The notes under the pieces: generated by a model
What the model was told of the DNA's origin: nothing
Databases searched by the model: none
What the model saw: the letters and a program-made list of their open reading frames with translations, nothing else
Assembly (NCBI GenBank): GCA_018398575.1
Contig: JAGTXZ010000010.1
Location: forward strand, 124,001 to 188,000
Direction: 5' to 3'
Length of the DNA: 64,000 bases
DNA from: Ampelomyces quisqualis
Taxonomy: Eukaryota; Ascomycota; Dothideomycetes; Pleosporales; Phaeosphaeriaceae
Shown: piece after piece, positions 1 to 11,000 of the stretch
Numbering within the stretch: position 1 is the stretch's first letter
Layout of the letters: every line of letters begins with the position of its first letter
Program-made: the position numbers and the translations under genes

Positions 1-1
1 A

Positions 2-919
2 GATGTGATTGACGTCCGCGAGCAATTGTGTCACGCAATCATGAGCACGAATGAGTTATCGAGTCGATCCTGGCAAGATCTCCTGATCTCTCGAGAAAAG
101 TACCTTGAGGAAGACTCCGGATGGTCACGAGAGGTGTTACTGGCCGAGGGCACACTACTTCGGAACCTCGCCATGTTTCGTGAGCACACGTGCGGAGTGC
201 CTCGCGACAGAATATTCGCGCTCCTGTCGATATCGGCCGATGCCAACAAGTTCCAGGTTGATTACCTCAAGCCTATCTGGGATCTTGCCATTGCCGTGAT
301 GAAAAATTCGGGCCCGCACTTTTGTCTTTGCCATGCCATTCTCGTTCTCACGACTCTTAGGCTTCATGGTACTTGTTCAAACCGGTACTTTAAATCCTTC
401 CAGGCAACAAGTTTCACAATTGGCGCGAGTTCCTGTACACTCTGTGGCTCTCGGCTGAAACCACAAGACAAATATCTCTTGGGAGAGACCGAGGCGTACA
501 TTGAAACCTACATCTGTTGCCTAAGGTGCACGCACGAACCTCAGCCTGGAAACATGAATGAGTTTGCCCCAAAGTACGGACATATAATCATCACAAAATC
601 TCAGCATGAAGGCAGACCGAATGACCCGGAAGTCTGGTATATGCCTTTGAGTAACTTCCCAGAGACGAGCGTGACAGCGTGGGGTGAGGAATACAGGAAG
701 CAGGCCAAGTTGACAAAGTGGACGATCAACCAGCATTTCCGCATAGACCGCCAGAACCTGTCTAGAATCCACATCACCCTACATGGGCTTCGCGAGATGA
801 CTGGGTTGCGTTCTGGCCCATCTGAGACTAGCCAGACTATGAAGAAGACTTTGAATGATGTGTGTCACGGACAGGTTCGGGTTGACAGACCGATATCTCC
901 AGGGCACGGTTGGATCTAG
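2..919 (+). CDS. HET-type (heterokaryon incompatibility) protein, C-terminal part, cut by the window edge
   Basis: The reading frame is open through the left edge (first codons GAT GTG), so the gene starts outside the window; the stop is at 917-919. The segment VPRDRIFALLSISADANKFQVDY matches the region just after a HET domain, where family members carry a DPRD-(K/R)-IYALLGL-like motif followed by an (I/V)DY strand. The HET domain itself would lie upstream and is not seen. The rest is family-variable. It contains two Cys pairs (CTLC and CCLRC, about residues 142-177), which could form a small zinc knuckle, though that is inference. HET proteins trigger incompatibility and cell-death reactions when unlike strains fuse. 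The visible 3' part has no intron. The HET assignment rests on one motif region, so another PRD-IYALLG-containing family is possible. Confidence 0.6.
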   Translation, partial: DVIDVREQLCHAIMSTNELSSRSWQDLLISREKYLEEDSGWSREVLLAEGTLLRNLAMFREHTCGVPRDRIFALLSISADANKFQVDYLKPIWDLAIAVMKNSGPHFCLCHAILVLTTLRLHGTCSNRYFKSFQATSFTIGASSCTLCGSRLKPQDKYLLGETEAYIETYICCLRCTHEPQPGNMNEFAPKYGHIIITKSQHEGRPNDPEVWYMPLSNFPETSVTAWGEEYRKQAKLTKWTINQHFRIDRQNLSRIHITLHGLREMTGLRSGPSETSQTMKKTLNDVCHGQVRVDRPISPGHGWI

Positions 920-1567
920 GACGGCACTAAGGGTTGAATCATTTGAGCCGCACATGTTATCGGGCAAGAGGGTCTGCCCGCTGACTAATTTTATAATGGA
1001 CAGGGTGACAGTAGCATAAGCTATACTTGGCCTTAGTTGTTACATGTACTCCGTACCTCAACGTCCATTTCATAGCATATCACCACAGTAAACATTTGCA
1101 TAGGAAAGAAGTGGCTTTTGGATTAGATACACCAAAACCTGACGTAGTAGAAATATGGTGGTAAGACACTTGCACTCAGCTGCTTGGTCCAAATCTCGAT
1201 TGCGATGGGAACGAAGTCAGCTGTCACTGAAAATAGGATGGAACTGCATGGCATAATAGATACGAAGAGGAATTCATGATCGCACGAGGCTGGTCATTGC
1301 TATGGTCTGAGGCTCAAACGTACGGAAAAAGCGTGTTGTATTGTGAGATTGTATTAGAGTTAAGAGGCTTAGCAAGTGAGGCGGCTGAATCTATCTACAG
1401 ATAGGCATTGCCAAGGCACTAAGCCCAACTGGGAGATCCTTGATACATTCTGATCCTTTCTGTAGCAGTCAGAATATGAAATGAGTCGACTTAGCGAGAA
1501 GAAAAGGAAGAGTTCGAGGTAAGTTTAGACGATACTACTAGATTTTGGGTAGCAGGTATACTCAGCT
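920..1567. other. Intergenic, no gene seen
   Basis: Gap between the HET-type gene and the convergent gene ending at 1568. No reading frame or RNA gene stands out. It holds one copy of the dispersed TACTCCGTA nonamer (1048-1056). Confidence 0.6.
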
Positions 1568-2788
1568 TCATCTCTGTGCGGCTTTTCCGCTACGTGTACT
1601 ACTCTTCCTTAACCGCAATTCCTTGTCGTCTTTGTCGTGTAGACTGTTCGATTTGCATTTGTTATCCACTACGATCCCTTTACTCACTATCGCAGTGGGC
1701 GCTACAAGATCGCTATGCTTATTGATTCGAATTGTCTTTCTCGTTGAGCCAACTCGTGTATCTATTTCGGATGTCTCGACAAGTGGCGTTCCGGGTTTCT
1801 CGAGCCGTGTTATGCGCGGCGTGTACAGCTTCTCGCTGTTGTCGCGCTCGCCAGTGTAGTGGAGGATGTAGCGATGTGTATCAGGGTGACGTATACCTTT
1901 TTCATCAACGATTAGCCTCCCAGCTGACACATCGCGTTCAATGTCGAGCTCGGAGCTCTTTGCCGTGGCAGCATAGAAAGCTTCTTTGTATAGTCCATTT
2001 GGTGAGAATATCCAGGGTGTAACTAATGGTGTGCGCGGAGGAGATGGAGAGGGCGGTGGTAGGGTAGTTGGGCGACGTCTGAGAGCGGCGCGGCGCGCGA
2101 AAATTGGGGTGAGAAAGAGATTATGTGGCAACAAAGCTTGGTTCTCGAGATACTCACCGTAATTCAGGGGTTTACCACGGTTCTGCTTAGTATCTGGCTC
2201 ATGAAGCAAGAGATACTTGCCATTGGCGTTGAAGCGGAATCCAGTGAAGTCTTCAACGATGTACCCTTCCGTGACTTCATTTTCAAATGTAGCCTGAGTG
2301 TAGCCATGAAGAGAACCAAGTGTGCTTTTGTAGTACTTGACGCTGGGCGGGAAGTGCCACGGCTGTGTCAGTGGCACACGCTCATTTGAGTCGCTCCGAA
2401 GACGTGAAGTCTGAAGTGTACCGCTATCCTCATCAAACAAAGGAGATGTGGGAGAAGAATCTTGCTGTTCGTCTGATTCGGTATGTTCGGATGATGACAC
2501 CAGACAAGGACTAGAGACTGGAGTATCTCTACGCAGAAACAACGTGGGAGTTTTAGGTGCTGCATTCTCCAGAGAAGGCCAACAACACGTCTGTGTATGC
2601 TGGGGTGATGGTAAGCCATCCCATTCTGATGCATATCCCGAATCGTCGACATGAGAATGAGTGTTCCATACTGGCAAGCAATGAGCTACCTTTATGGCTT
2701 CAGGAGCCACGACTGGACTTCTGCGCTCGACGTCGTTCTCATGATTTGACCGTCCCGTGACAGGGCCTCCGTAAGCTAAGCGGTGCAT
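1568..2788 (-). CDS. Unknown protein with an internally duplicated module
   Basis: A 406-codon frame that I do not recognise. The first 160 residues are Ser/Pro-rich and look disordered. Two related modules follow, at about residues 163-199 (nt 2192-2302) and 267-314 (nt 1847-1990). Both share a core of GxIVxDxxGxR, a short loop, then (K/R)Y(I/L)LH, so they look like a tandem duplication of one small domain. The linker between them (about 210-258) is Pro/Arg-rich. A GTGAGT donor sits at its start (nt about 2156) and a TTAG acceptor about 130 nt further on, so the linker could instead be an intron; the modules are unaffected either way. The tail is basic. No signal peptide or membrane segment is visible. 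The gene is divergent from dot1, with about 580 bp between the start codons. Confidence 0.6.
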   Translation of the reverse strand: MHRLAYGGPVTGRSNHENDVERRSPVVAPEAIKVAHCLPVWNTHSHVDDSGYASEWDGLPSPQHTQTCCWPSLENAAPKTPTLFLRRDTPVSSPCLVSSSEHTESDEQQDSSPTSPLFDEDSGTLQTSRLRSDSNERVPLTQPWHFPPSVKYYKSTLGSLHGYTQATFENEVTEGYIVEDFTGFRFNANGKYLLLHEPDTKQNRGKPLNYGEYLENQALLPHNLFLTPIFARRAALRRRPTTLPPPSPSPPRTPLVTPWIFSPNGLYKEAFYAATAKSSELDIERDVSAGRLIVDEKGIRHPDTHRYILHYTGERDNSEKLYTPRITRLEKPGTPLVETSEIDTRVGSTRKTIRINKHSDLVAPTAIVSKGIVVDNKCKSNSLHDKDDKELRLRKSSTRSGKAAQR

Positions 2789-3371
2789 GGACTGGCTAGA
2801 GGGCTTTTTGTGACTGTGGGGCTGGTGCTGAAGAAGAAGAATGGCGCAATAGACAGGAAAGAGAGAAGAGCGCGGTGCTCATGCCATGGGCAAGCTTTAT
2901 CAAGGGACGCCAAGTCACATGGATCGGGTAAGCTGTGACGGTGGGTGTGTTCAAGAACAGCGATTCGCAACTTGGAATCTTCCCTTCTCTTCCAGCTTTG
3001 CCACGCGATGCGAGGAAACAACCCTCTTCGAATCCCAGCTTTGGGTGTTGGTGTTGTCCATATGCGGTGATGTCCTGATGTTGGGCGACATGTGTAGGGG
3101 CGGTGGTTGCGTTGTCAGGATGAAGTCCAATGCAGGGCAAAACGGCCGCGTGACAAGCGAGACAACCCCTGTCTAGCGCGTGCCGTGGCGTGCAGTCTTC
3201 GGGAAAGCGCAGGTCACGGGTCGCGACTTGGGATCCCACTCGTGCGCGCGCGACTGCCCGCCCCATTGGCTGACGGCTGCTGCCTCGTCGCCTGTGGCAC
3301 TGCACTCTCTTTCGCGGTCGCCGGCTGCCTCACCTATACACTCGTTGCAGCCTGCCGCCGCCCTGCCCGCC
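2789..3371. promoter_or_regulatory. Divergent promoter region between the unknown protein gene and dot1
   Basis: The start codons at 2788 (-) and 3372 (+) face away from each other, so this 583-bp stretch must hold both promoters. It becomes GC-rich toward dot1. No clear TATA box was found. An upstream in-frame ATG at 3180 exists but is probably 5' UTR (see dot1). Confidence 0.5.
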
Positions 3372-4871
3372 ATGTTCTTGAACGCGAACAAGCCAAAGAT
3401 CAGGACAAAGACGGTAACAATAAAGAAGACGCCCGCGGCCACGGCCCCCTCGACGCCGCGAACGCCCTCGGCCGCGCACACGCGCCCACGTCACCCCGGC
3501 CGCAGCTACTCGGGGCCGCCCGCCAACCGCTACCAGGTGTCGACGTCGGCGCAGGCAACGCCACGCGAGCCTGCGCGGCGGCAGCTAGCCGGGCGACACG
3601 TGCAGAAGCGCAGGGGTTCTCCGAGCACGCCGCAGTGGGCAAGCAGCGATGACGAGAGCGACGGCGGGGACGAGCGGCCGGGGAAGAGGCAGAAGACGCG
3701 CCCGGGCAGCAGCAGCAGCGAGCCGACGGCTGCGAACCGCACGCTCGAGCCGGACCTGGGCAGGCGCATCCGGGTGCGAGAGCGGGAGAAAGGCGAGCAT
3801 GCCCATGGCGCGTCGGACACGCTCCTGCACGGCATCACCATGTCGAGGGGCGACGAGGCCAAGAACTACAGGGCGGCCTTTGCGGGCTGCGACAGGAACC
3901 CGATCCTCGAGCTGCAGTACCCCAGTCCAACGCGGCCAGAGCGCTTCGAGGCCGTCCACCCGCTCGATGCGCAAGAAGGCTACAGCCCGCTGGAAGACAT
4001 CTACTTCTCCGTCGAAGAGATAATACAGCACTACCTGCCGTCCGACCTCGCCAACGACCTGTCCTCGGATACCGAAGGCACCGTGCGCCTCCTCAAGCGC
4101 GCCGTGTCCAAGAACTCCCCGGAAGACTTCCAAGCCGAGCTCGCCAAGTTCAACACGCTCATCAGGAACAGCATCACAAATGGCACCATCCCCCGCATCA
4201 TGGACGAAATGCACGCCATCCCGCTCAGCCTCGTCAAGCGCATCACCGCCCAAAGTTACAATCGCATCGTCTCCCCACACGCGCACCGTCTTCGCAAAGT
4301 CAAAGGCAAGGAAACGACCTATGGCGAACTTCTGACCCCCTTCGTACACAAGATCTTCCAACAGACAGGTCTCAACTCGACCCACACCTTTGTCGACCTG
4401 GGCTCCGGTGTCGGCAACGTCGTCCTGCAAGCCGCCCTCCAAACGGGCGCTGAGTCCTGGGGCATAGAAATGATGCCGCTCGCCGCCTCTCTCGGGTCCA
4501 GACAAGCCTCGGAACTCCAAGCCCGCGCGCGCCTCTGGAACCTATCCCTCGGCGCCATCCACCTCCTTGCCGGCGACTTCCTCGAGACGCCCGAAATCGA
4601 CGCCGTCCTGCGCCGCGCCGACGTCGTCCTCGTCAACAACAAAGTCTTTGGCGAGAAGCTCAACAACGACCTGCTGCAAAAGTTTCTGGATTTGAAGGAT
4701 GGATGTCAGGTCGTGAGTCTGGAGAGTTTTGGCGGCGGTGCGAAACAAGGAGTTCGGCATGAACAAGCCATTGCGGGCTTGTTCGACGAGGAGCGGTACG
4801 AAAGCGGCACGGCGAGCGTGAGTTGGGTCGGCGAGAGCGTCGAGTATTTTATTGCCCGCAAGGCACGGTGA
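3372..4871 (+). CDS. dot1: Histone H3-K79 methyltransferase Dot1
   Basis: Single-exon gene of 499 codons from the ATG at 3372. This enzyme methylates Lys79 in the histone H3 core using S-adenosylmethionine and acts in telomeric silencing and DNA-damage checkpoints (family knowledge). The C-terminal catalytic domain is clear: YGEL at about residue 317, the SAM-binding motif VDLGSGVGN at about 340, and VNNKVFG at about 420, which corresponds to the conserved NNxxF/Y catalytic segment. The N-terminus is Lys/Arg/Ser-rich and disordered, as expected for nucleosome binding. I chose ATG 3372 because the sequence after it (MFLNANKPKIRTKTV) is basic and Dot1-like. The 64 codons added by the in-frame ATG at 3180 are low-complexity and read like translated 5' UTR. 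The length is normal for fungal Dot1. Confidence 0.93.
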   Translation: MFLNANKPKIRTKTVTIKKTPAATAPSTPRTPSAAHTRPRHPGRSYSGPPANRYQVSTSAQATPREPARRQLAGRHVQKRRGSPSTPQWASSDDESDGGDERPGKRQKTRPGSSSSEPTAANRTLEPDLGRRIRVREREKGEHAHGASDTLLHGITMSRGDEAKNYRAAFAGCDRNPILELQYPSPTRPERFEAVHPLDAQEGYSPLEDIYFSVEEIIQHYLPSDLANDLSSDTEGTVRLLKRAVSKNSPEDFQAELAKFNTLIRNSITNGTIPRIMDEMHAIPLSLVKRITAQSYNRIVSPHAHRLRKVKGKETTYGELLTPFVHKIFQQTGLNSTHTFVDLGSGVGNVVLQAALQTGAESWGIEMMPLAASLGSRQASELQARARLWNLSLGAIHLLAGDFLETPEIDAVLRRADVVLVNNKVFGEKLNNDLLQKFLDLKDGCQVVSLESFGGGAKQGVRHEQAIAGLFDEERYESGTASVSWVGESVEYFIARKAR

Positions 4872-5420
4872 TGCAAGAAAAAGTCTTTTGGTGGGTATTC
4901 CTTCCTTCCTTCATTCCTAGTTTTGCGCTAGCCTGTTTTTTCACATACTCCCCCTCCCCACGCCTTCGATAAGCATACGCGGAGTTTTTCCCTTGGAGCG
5001 ACAAAGGGCCAGGAACCAGATTGTAGCATACAAGAATGCTTGCGCATGTAGACATATACCCCCGAGCAAATCACCGAGTTACCGCATGTATTTGATGTAT
5101 TGATTCCATGCCATGGGACAGTTCTTGTTATGCTCCCCGTATGTGTGTGTGCCCCATGTACTTCCTGTACATAGTACATACACCGCGCTACCCCCCTCCC
5201 GTCTCCACAGCCCGTCGCTAGAAGAAAAATCGGTAGAAGAAAGGAATGTGAAAGCCCGTGATTTTGCGGGGACTCGGGTATCGTAAAGGAATGTAGTACT
5301 TAGTGTAGGTGTAGTGGGTATGCCCAGGGCACCAAAAAAAAAGAGAGAGGTTTCGTTGCCATGGGTAACGATCGAATGCATTCATCCAGCCAGCCCTCAT
5401 CTTGCGTGACGCATGTATCC
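4872..5420. other. Convergent 3' intergenic gap
   Basis: Lies between the 3' ends of dot1 and the wall-protein gene. It should hold both 3' UTRs. No gene or repeat of note is visible apart from an A-run at 5333-5343. Confidence 0.55.
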
Positions 5421-6422
5421 CTACCCGATCAAAGCAAGCACGCCGCCCGCCGCGGCGAATCCAAGCGCAACACGCGCATTCGGCACAGCGGCGCCAGTCT
5501 GTAGGCCCGGCGAGCCGGAAGTCCGACTCGGGTCCCCGGCGGCAGCAGGACCAGGTGTCTGGGCCGCGTCGACAAAGGTATAGCTCGTGACGGTGCTCGG
5601 TCTGCCCTGGGCGTCTGTCGTGGTGACGAGTTTGACGCTGCTGATTTTGCCGCCGCCGGGGGTGTAGGTGGTTACAAAGGTGGTTCCCTGCGCGTTGGTT
5701 TCGGTGCGGATTTCGCCTGCCGTGGGCGCGAACTGCGCGGCCGATGTGAGGGTTGCTAAGCGCCCGACCGAGTCGGTGGTGATGTGGATTACGGCCGGGC
5801 GTTGCTCGGTCGTGGTGATTACTGCGCCGTTGGTTGTGCGGACGAGGGTTACGGGGACAGAGGCCGTGGCTTGGGAGAGGACCGAGGTTGTTTCGACAAC
5901 GGTTTGGCCTTGTTGGTTGGTGGTGGTTTGGGGGACGTTGACGATTACGGCACGGTCCGTGGGGGTGGCGGCGGGCGGCGTGTTTGCTGGGGGACGGGCG
6001 GCGCTGCTGGGAGGAGGAGAGTTGCTTTCGGGAGCTTGGGCGGAGGATTGCGGTGGGGATGCGGCCGTCGTGGTGCCGTTGGACGGGTTCTGGCGCTTCT
6101 TGAGGTCTTGGACCGCCGCGACGATGAGTTTGGTAGCGAGGGCGGGGTTATGCTTGTGCACTTGCTCGACACCACGGTGGTGGGATTCGAAGACGCCGGA
6201 CTGGAAGTCTTTGAGTCCGCTCAACGCGGCGTGTAGCGATTCCTCGGGCAGAGCATTGAGCAGGTCCCGGAAAGCTTCTTGTGCGCTCGAGTAGATGAAG
6301 TTGGGTTGCTCCACGCTCTTGGTCGGAACAGCAGCGACTTGGGCGAATGCTGGGCCGAGAAGCGGCAGGGCCAGGAGGGCCAGTGTGCTAAATGAGCGCA
6401 TCGTGGTGTTGAACCCGTGCAT
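5421..6422 (-). CDS. Secreted Ser/Thr-rich protein, probably GPI-anchored to the cell wall
   Basis: A 333-codon single exon. The N-terminus has a signal peptide: MRSFSTLALLALPLLGPAFA, with likely cleavage after AFA. A second in-frame ATG seven codons upstream makes either start possible (6422 or 6401). An Ala/Leu-rich helical segment follows, then a KKR at about residue 109 that could be a Kex2 site. A long Thr/Ser/Pro-rich region rich in TTT and VVET-like strings comes next, typical of O-glycosylated wall proteins. The last 25 residues end in a small-residue stretch and a hydrophobic tail (ALGFAAAGGVLALIG), as in GPI-anchor signals. No enzymatic domain is recognised. It is convergent with dot1. 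GPI anchoring is inferred from the tail only. Confidence 0.75.
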   Translation of the reverse strand: MHGFNTTMRSFSTLALLALPLLGPAFAQVAAVPTKSVEQPNFIYSSAQEAFRDLLNALPEESLHAALSGLKDFQSGVFESHHRGVEQVHKHNPALATKLIVAAVQDLKKRQNPSNGTTTAASPPQSSAQAPESNSPPPSSAARPPANTPPAATPTDRAVIVNVPQTTTNQQGQTVVETTSVLSQATASVPVTLVRTTNGAVITTTEQRPAVIHITTDSVGRLATLTSAAQFAPTAGEIRTETNAQGTTFVTTYTPGGGKISSVKLVTTTDAQGRPSTVTSYTFVDAAQTPGPAAAGDPSRTSGSPGLQTGAAVPNARVALGFAAAGGVLALIG

Positions 6423-8067
6423 CGTAGGCGGACAAAGCGATGGTGAAGTAGTTCGGTCCGAAGCAAAGAGCCGACTGCAGTAGCTAAGTTTGCGTTAGCC
6501 CGTCGTCATGCCAGCAACCACGGACATGATGGGATCAGTTTGCAAGGGAAGGACGTATGTCCAAGTCGGGCTGAGCCTCTAAGACAAAGCGTTGATGCCG
6601 CGACTGGAACGAGCTAGCGAGCAGCTCGCAGAAGGAGGGCACGCTTACACGAACTCTGCGTCGGTTCCGGATGGCTGGGAGCCTGTCAAGCGCGCGTCGT
6701 ACCAAACTTACCGAGTGTACTCAGCTACCACTTGAAGCGCAACGAATACCTCGATTGACAACGAATGTGAGGGTAGGTGTGTGTGCGGCGAAGAAGACGA
6801 AAAGCAGGAGCGAGTGTTTCTTTCTGGCCAGAGCTGAGGGTTGCCGCACTAGAGAGGTGGCTGAGGAGAGAGCCACTTCAACACGTCTATCCCGAATCAA
6901 GTGTACCGAGCAGCCACACCTCTGCTGACGATCCTGCTCCCCATGCCATCCAATCCAAGAAAACCCTCGTACCCCATCGATCATCCCCCAGGCCAAACCC
7001 CCCATCCAGCCTCGAGAACGTCTCGCCCGAGCCATGAAACCCAAACCCGCCGCGATGGATAAAAATAGCACAAACAAACGTCTAGGCACGTGATGAGCCC
7101 ACGACACTGTACACACGCACGTCCGCCTTCCCATGTCGCGCGCCATCCATCCACATTTCCCACACGTCATGCACTCTGCTCGTGCGTGCAGCGTGCAGCG
7201 TGCATTCAGCATCATCGCACCCACGTCGAGAAAAAACGAACCACTCCGCCTTTGTGCCTCGCGAATCCATCCCATCCATCACCACCACACACCCATGTAT
7301 AAATAGGTTCTCTGTACAGAAGTACACTACACTACACTACACTATCACCTACATAGCCCTGCCCCACACATCCCAACACGCATTCCGACGCCGCGGAACC
7401 AGACGCGGACAAATGGTACAATAGTGCACACCACCGACGGGGACCGGAGCCAAGAAGAAGTTGGGTTTTTTGTCTTTCGCCACGAATCGATAGTCGTTAC
7501 GGATATTGGTCTGGGGCTTGCGGCACGTGAGACGTACGTCGAGGTACGGACGACAAGGTGGGCGCTAAGAGTTGTGTCTTGAAAAGGACAAATGCACTAG
7601 ATACTGCTGCCTTTGGAGAGAACACCGATGCTACTACGCGGCCCACCACACAAGCGAAGCGTTAGCTAGTCAAGTTGAGCTCGCATTGCACCGCGGAACC
7701 GCATCCGACTTCTCCACATGGCCGAGGCAAGACTCGTTCAATCCGGATATTCCGTCTTGTCAGATGATCAATGAAATTACCATTACTACTGCCAATGCTT
7801 TCCCACATGCATCATCTTCAGACACCTCAAATAGACCTCGCTGATAGCCCATTGCTCATGCTTACTTGTATGCAAAAATGAAAACAACCACACTTCCCTG
7901 CTATACTTGGTGGCTAAGGGACGCTTACCATCTGCAATCCAAATCTGCACAGTCCAGCAGAGTTGGTACCAAGGACCCAAAGCGCATTCGCCAGACGCCA
8001 CGCTACAAAAATCTAACCTCCTCCATGTCCCCCCTCGATTTTCCCCCTCGATTTCCTCCAGAGAAGG
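6423..8067. other. 1.6-kb intergenic region
   Basis: Contains the promoter of the wall-protein gene (reading left) and the 3' flank of the RhoGAP gene. No coding frame looks real. Near 7295-7303 there is a TATA-like TATAAATAG on the + strand, followed by a (CTACA)n run at about 7320-7343. This could be the start of a non-coding + strand transcript, but nothing proves it. Confidence 0.45.
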
Positions 8068-11000
8068 TTACTGTTGACTGGAAGCAGTGCATTTGTTGGC
8101 CAACGGGCTCGTATCGGGAGAGTCACTTGGTACGGGAATAGCGGTGGCCTGGTGTGATTGCACCGGTGTTGCTGGTCGGGCTGCTGCTGGCTGGCCCTCG
8201 TCTGTTACAACTGCAGATTGTGTCTGCCCTGATGTAGACTGAGGGATGGCATCGATTGGTGCACCGTCTACCGTTGGACCTGCAAATGCCACGCTTTGTG
8301 TTCCAGCAGAAGCTTGCAGCTCGTTCCTCAACCCAGTTGGCGCTATTATAGGGTGCGGGGTGTTTGTCGCAGAGACAGCGGGCTGCTGTAAGCTCGGACC
8401 AGTAGAGGCGGTCCCTTCAGCCCCAGGTCGAGGAACCTCCATTGATGGCCCCATGCCATTAGGGTCATCCTGAGGCGTCCTCCGAATCTGCGGACTTGGC
8501 AGATAGCTGGAACTTCCTGGTGGGCTCTTTGCTCGCTCACGCTTATCTGAGCGCTCTTTGTGCTCGTGTCTCATCTTGTGAAACCAGTCAAAAGCACTTG
8601 CCCTCTTCTCGGGTCTCTCGTGATCTGGCGGACTTCCATATGCTGTGGAGAGATCGGGATTTTGGTGTGAATCGTACTGCAAGCTACGTCTTGAGCCGCT
8701 GCCACCTCCCCACCCAGAACTGCTACCAAAAGAACTCATACTTTTATCGCCTCCAGGCACAGATCCATGTAGATCCGTCTGACTTGCAGTAGGTGTTGCA
8801 CGACTTTCGCCCCGCTTATGACCTTTCCAGAAGCTCCGTCTATCTTCCTTGGTTTCCTCGCTCGGTTCAGCAGCCTCGGAGTATTCGGTCGCAGTTGAGT
8901 GCGACCTGTATGACCCCGATGGTGACATGCTGGGCTTCAGGGTTGTACCGGAATTACGCGAAGATACCGTGTCGTTGCTATGCGGCTGCGAATTGTCTTT
9001 CTGACCACCGCCTTGCGAGAAGCCATGAGCAAAAGGCGGTTGCGGTGGATGCAACGGTGAATGCTGCTGTGGGGGAATCTGCACCATGCCGACACCAATG
9101 TCCCCGCCAGTCAGAGAGTGTGTCGAGCTGTGGGCGCTTGGGTTGGTGCTACTAGCAATACGCTTCTTCTGAAGCTTATTAGGTTTGCGCCCCTCGCGAC
9201 CGTCGCTAGAGGGCGAAGCTGCAGCTTTAGACAGCATCTGTGCGAAAGTACGCGCCGCTGGCGTGTGTTCAGCTATTGGACGGGAATCGAGGGGCCCTTC
9301 CAGGAATTCAGACCTTTCTCGCGTGGGCGTCAGATGAGGACCTCGTTGGGCCGCAGCTGGCACCGCGGGAGGGAGTAGTTCTGACGCTGCTTGTGCGGTT
9401 GTATTTGGTGTTACTTGCTCACTTGGTGGTATCATGCCCGGGGATGGGAGCGGGAACGCCCCTGGGATCTGGTCGATGGCTGGGGTCACTGCTGCGGGTC
9501 GGCCTTGTGGTATGCTTGTCAGAGGTGTACTGTGAGGCATCTCTATCCTTTCAGGGGCCGTGGTTATTGCACGCTTGGGCAGTGATTGTTCTAGCGTTGC
9601 TTCGACGGGTTTCGGTGCAGGTAGCACATCGGCACGTTGTGGCACTGATGGTGCGGGTACATTTGCAAAATCTGGCTGCGTGGCCGACGGCTGATGCGCG
9701 ATTTGGGGGTCCACGAATGCAGACTCTTTGGATGCCTCTGGGACGACAGGAGATGCCATGTTGGTGGGCTCGATGGGTGCACCCTGTTGTTTCGATACTG
9801 GCCCAAGACTGGCGACAATTGCTGCCGCCTCCGCAAATATTGGCGATGAAATGGGGGGTTTGAACTCTTCAGCATTTGGTGTAGTTGGACCAGACTTTTC
9901 CCTAGGAAAGCGTAGGCTGTTGAGCGCTGGGGATCTTTTGGAGGGCAGGGTGTTACTTCGGTGCACACCGGACGTCGTTGGTGCCACAAAGACTGGTGTG
10001 ACTGGGCTTGGTACGGCTCCTGAGTGCCGTGAACGCTTTGAAGAAGTAGACACGTTTCTGCGGACACCGTTATATCTCCGAACACTTTCAGCGCCAGCAC
10101 TGGAAGTGGTCGACGCAGATCGAACGATGCCAGAATTATTGCGGCCAGGTGTCGTTGGTGTCCGGGCTTGTGGCGTGGGAGGGCCACTTTCCACATGCTT
10201 GACGGTGCCTTCATCTACGGCAGTGCCCTCCATACCAATCAGGAAATGATCTTGATTGTCGATCAAGAAGATGAGTACGTCCTGGCTCAATCGATAGTCC
10301 TGTGGAGACATGTCGTGCTGAGGATGGGATAGAATGCCTGGCTGGAAGATGGCGGCAAGATTGTGTGTAGTCATCTTGTTGACATCTGACTTGGCAGCAA
10401 AGACTGCTAGCAGATCCAGGATATACAAAAGCAGCTGGCGGTTCAGAGATGGCAGGCCCTTGATCAAATGTTGGTATATCTGCACTGCATTATCTGGATC
10501 GAACGCTCCTGTGGACGGTGACTGGCCTTCAATGTGACCAACAGCCTCGGCCTGATGTCCACGCAGAGGCTGACGAAACGGGTCATAGTTCCCCAATGGT
10601 ATGATTGGCTCTGGAAGGTTGTTGAAGTATCTGCGTAATATGTTGGCCGCATCGTGCACCGTGAAGCCTGTCCAGTCAAGGCCCTTTCCATATCGTGGCG
10701 GGGTGTCGAATGCAGTCTTCAGCTCCTTGATCCTCTTCTCGGAGCCTGCCAATCGGAATATGCCCTCCACGTCGGTCGCTGCTGGCTGTTAGCATGTGAC
10801 AGGCCATGGACTTGGGGCGACGGACCCTTCTCCTTGAGATAGACGCCGCACTTTGCGACGACGATGGGCACGTAGCCGTAGATGTAGCTTTCTCCGTGCT
10901 CGTTGAACAGCGATATGGCAACGTTGGCGTACGGTATGCTCTGGATGAGGGGTACACCGAAAATGCCTGGCTGTGCCTCTGTGTGTAACCATAAACGTCA

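Noticed and set aside
2796..3305. 169-codon minus-strand frame upstream of dot1
   Set aside because: His/Cys/Arg-rich low-complexity content in a divergent promoter; no domain, and it would overlap both leaders.
3585..4520. 311-codon antisense frame across dot1
   Set aside because: Its frame is the complement of the conserved Dot1 coding sequence and results from GC-rich codon use; no domain or start context.
5668..6294. 208-codon frame antisense to the wall-protein gene
   Set aside because: Val/Thr/Gly-rich mirror of a Thr/Pro-rich coding sequence; the sense strand has a signal peptide and GPI-like tail.
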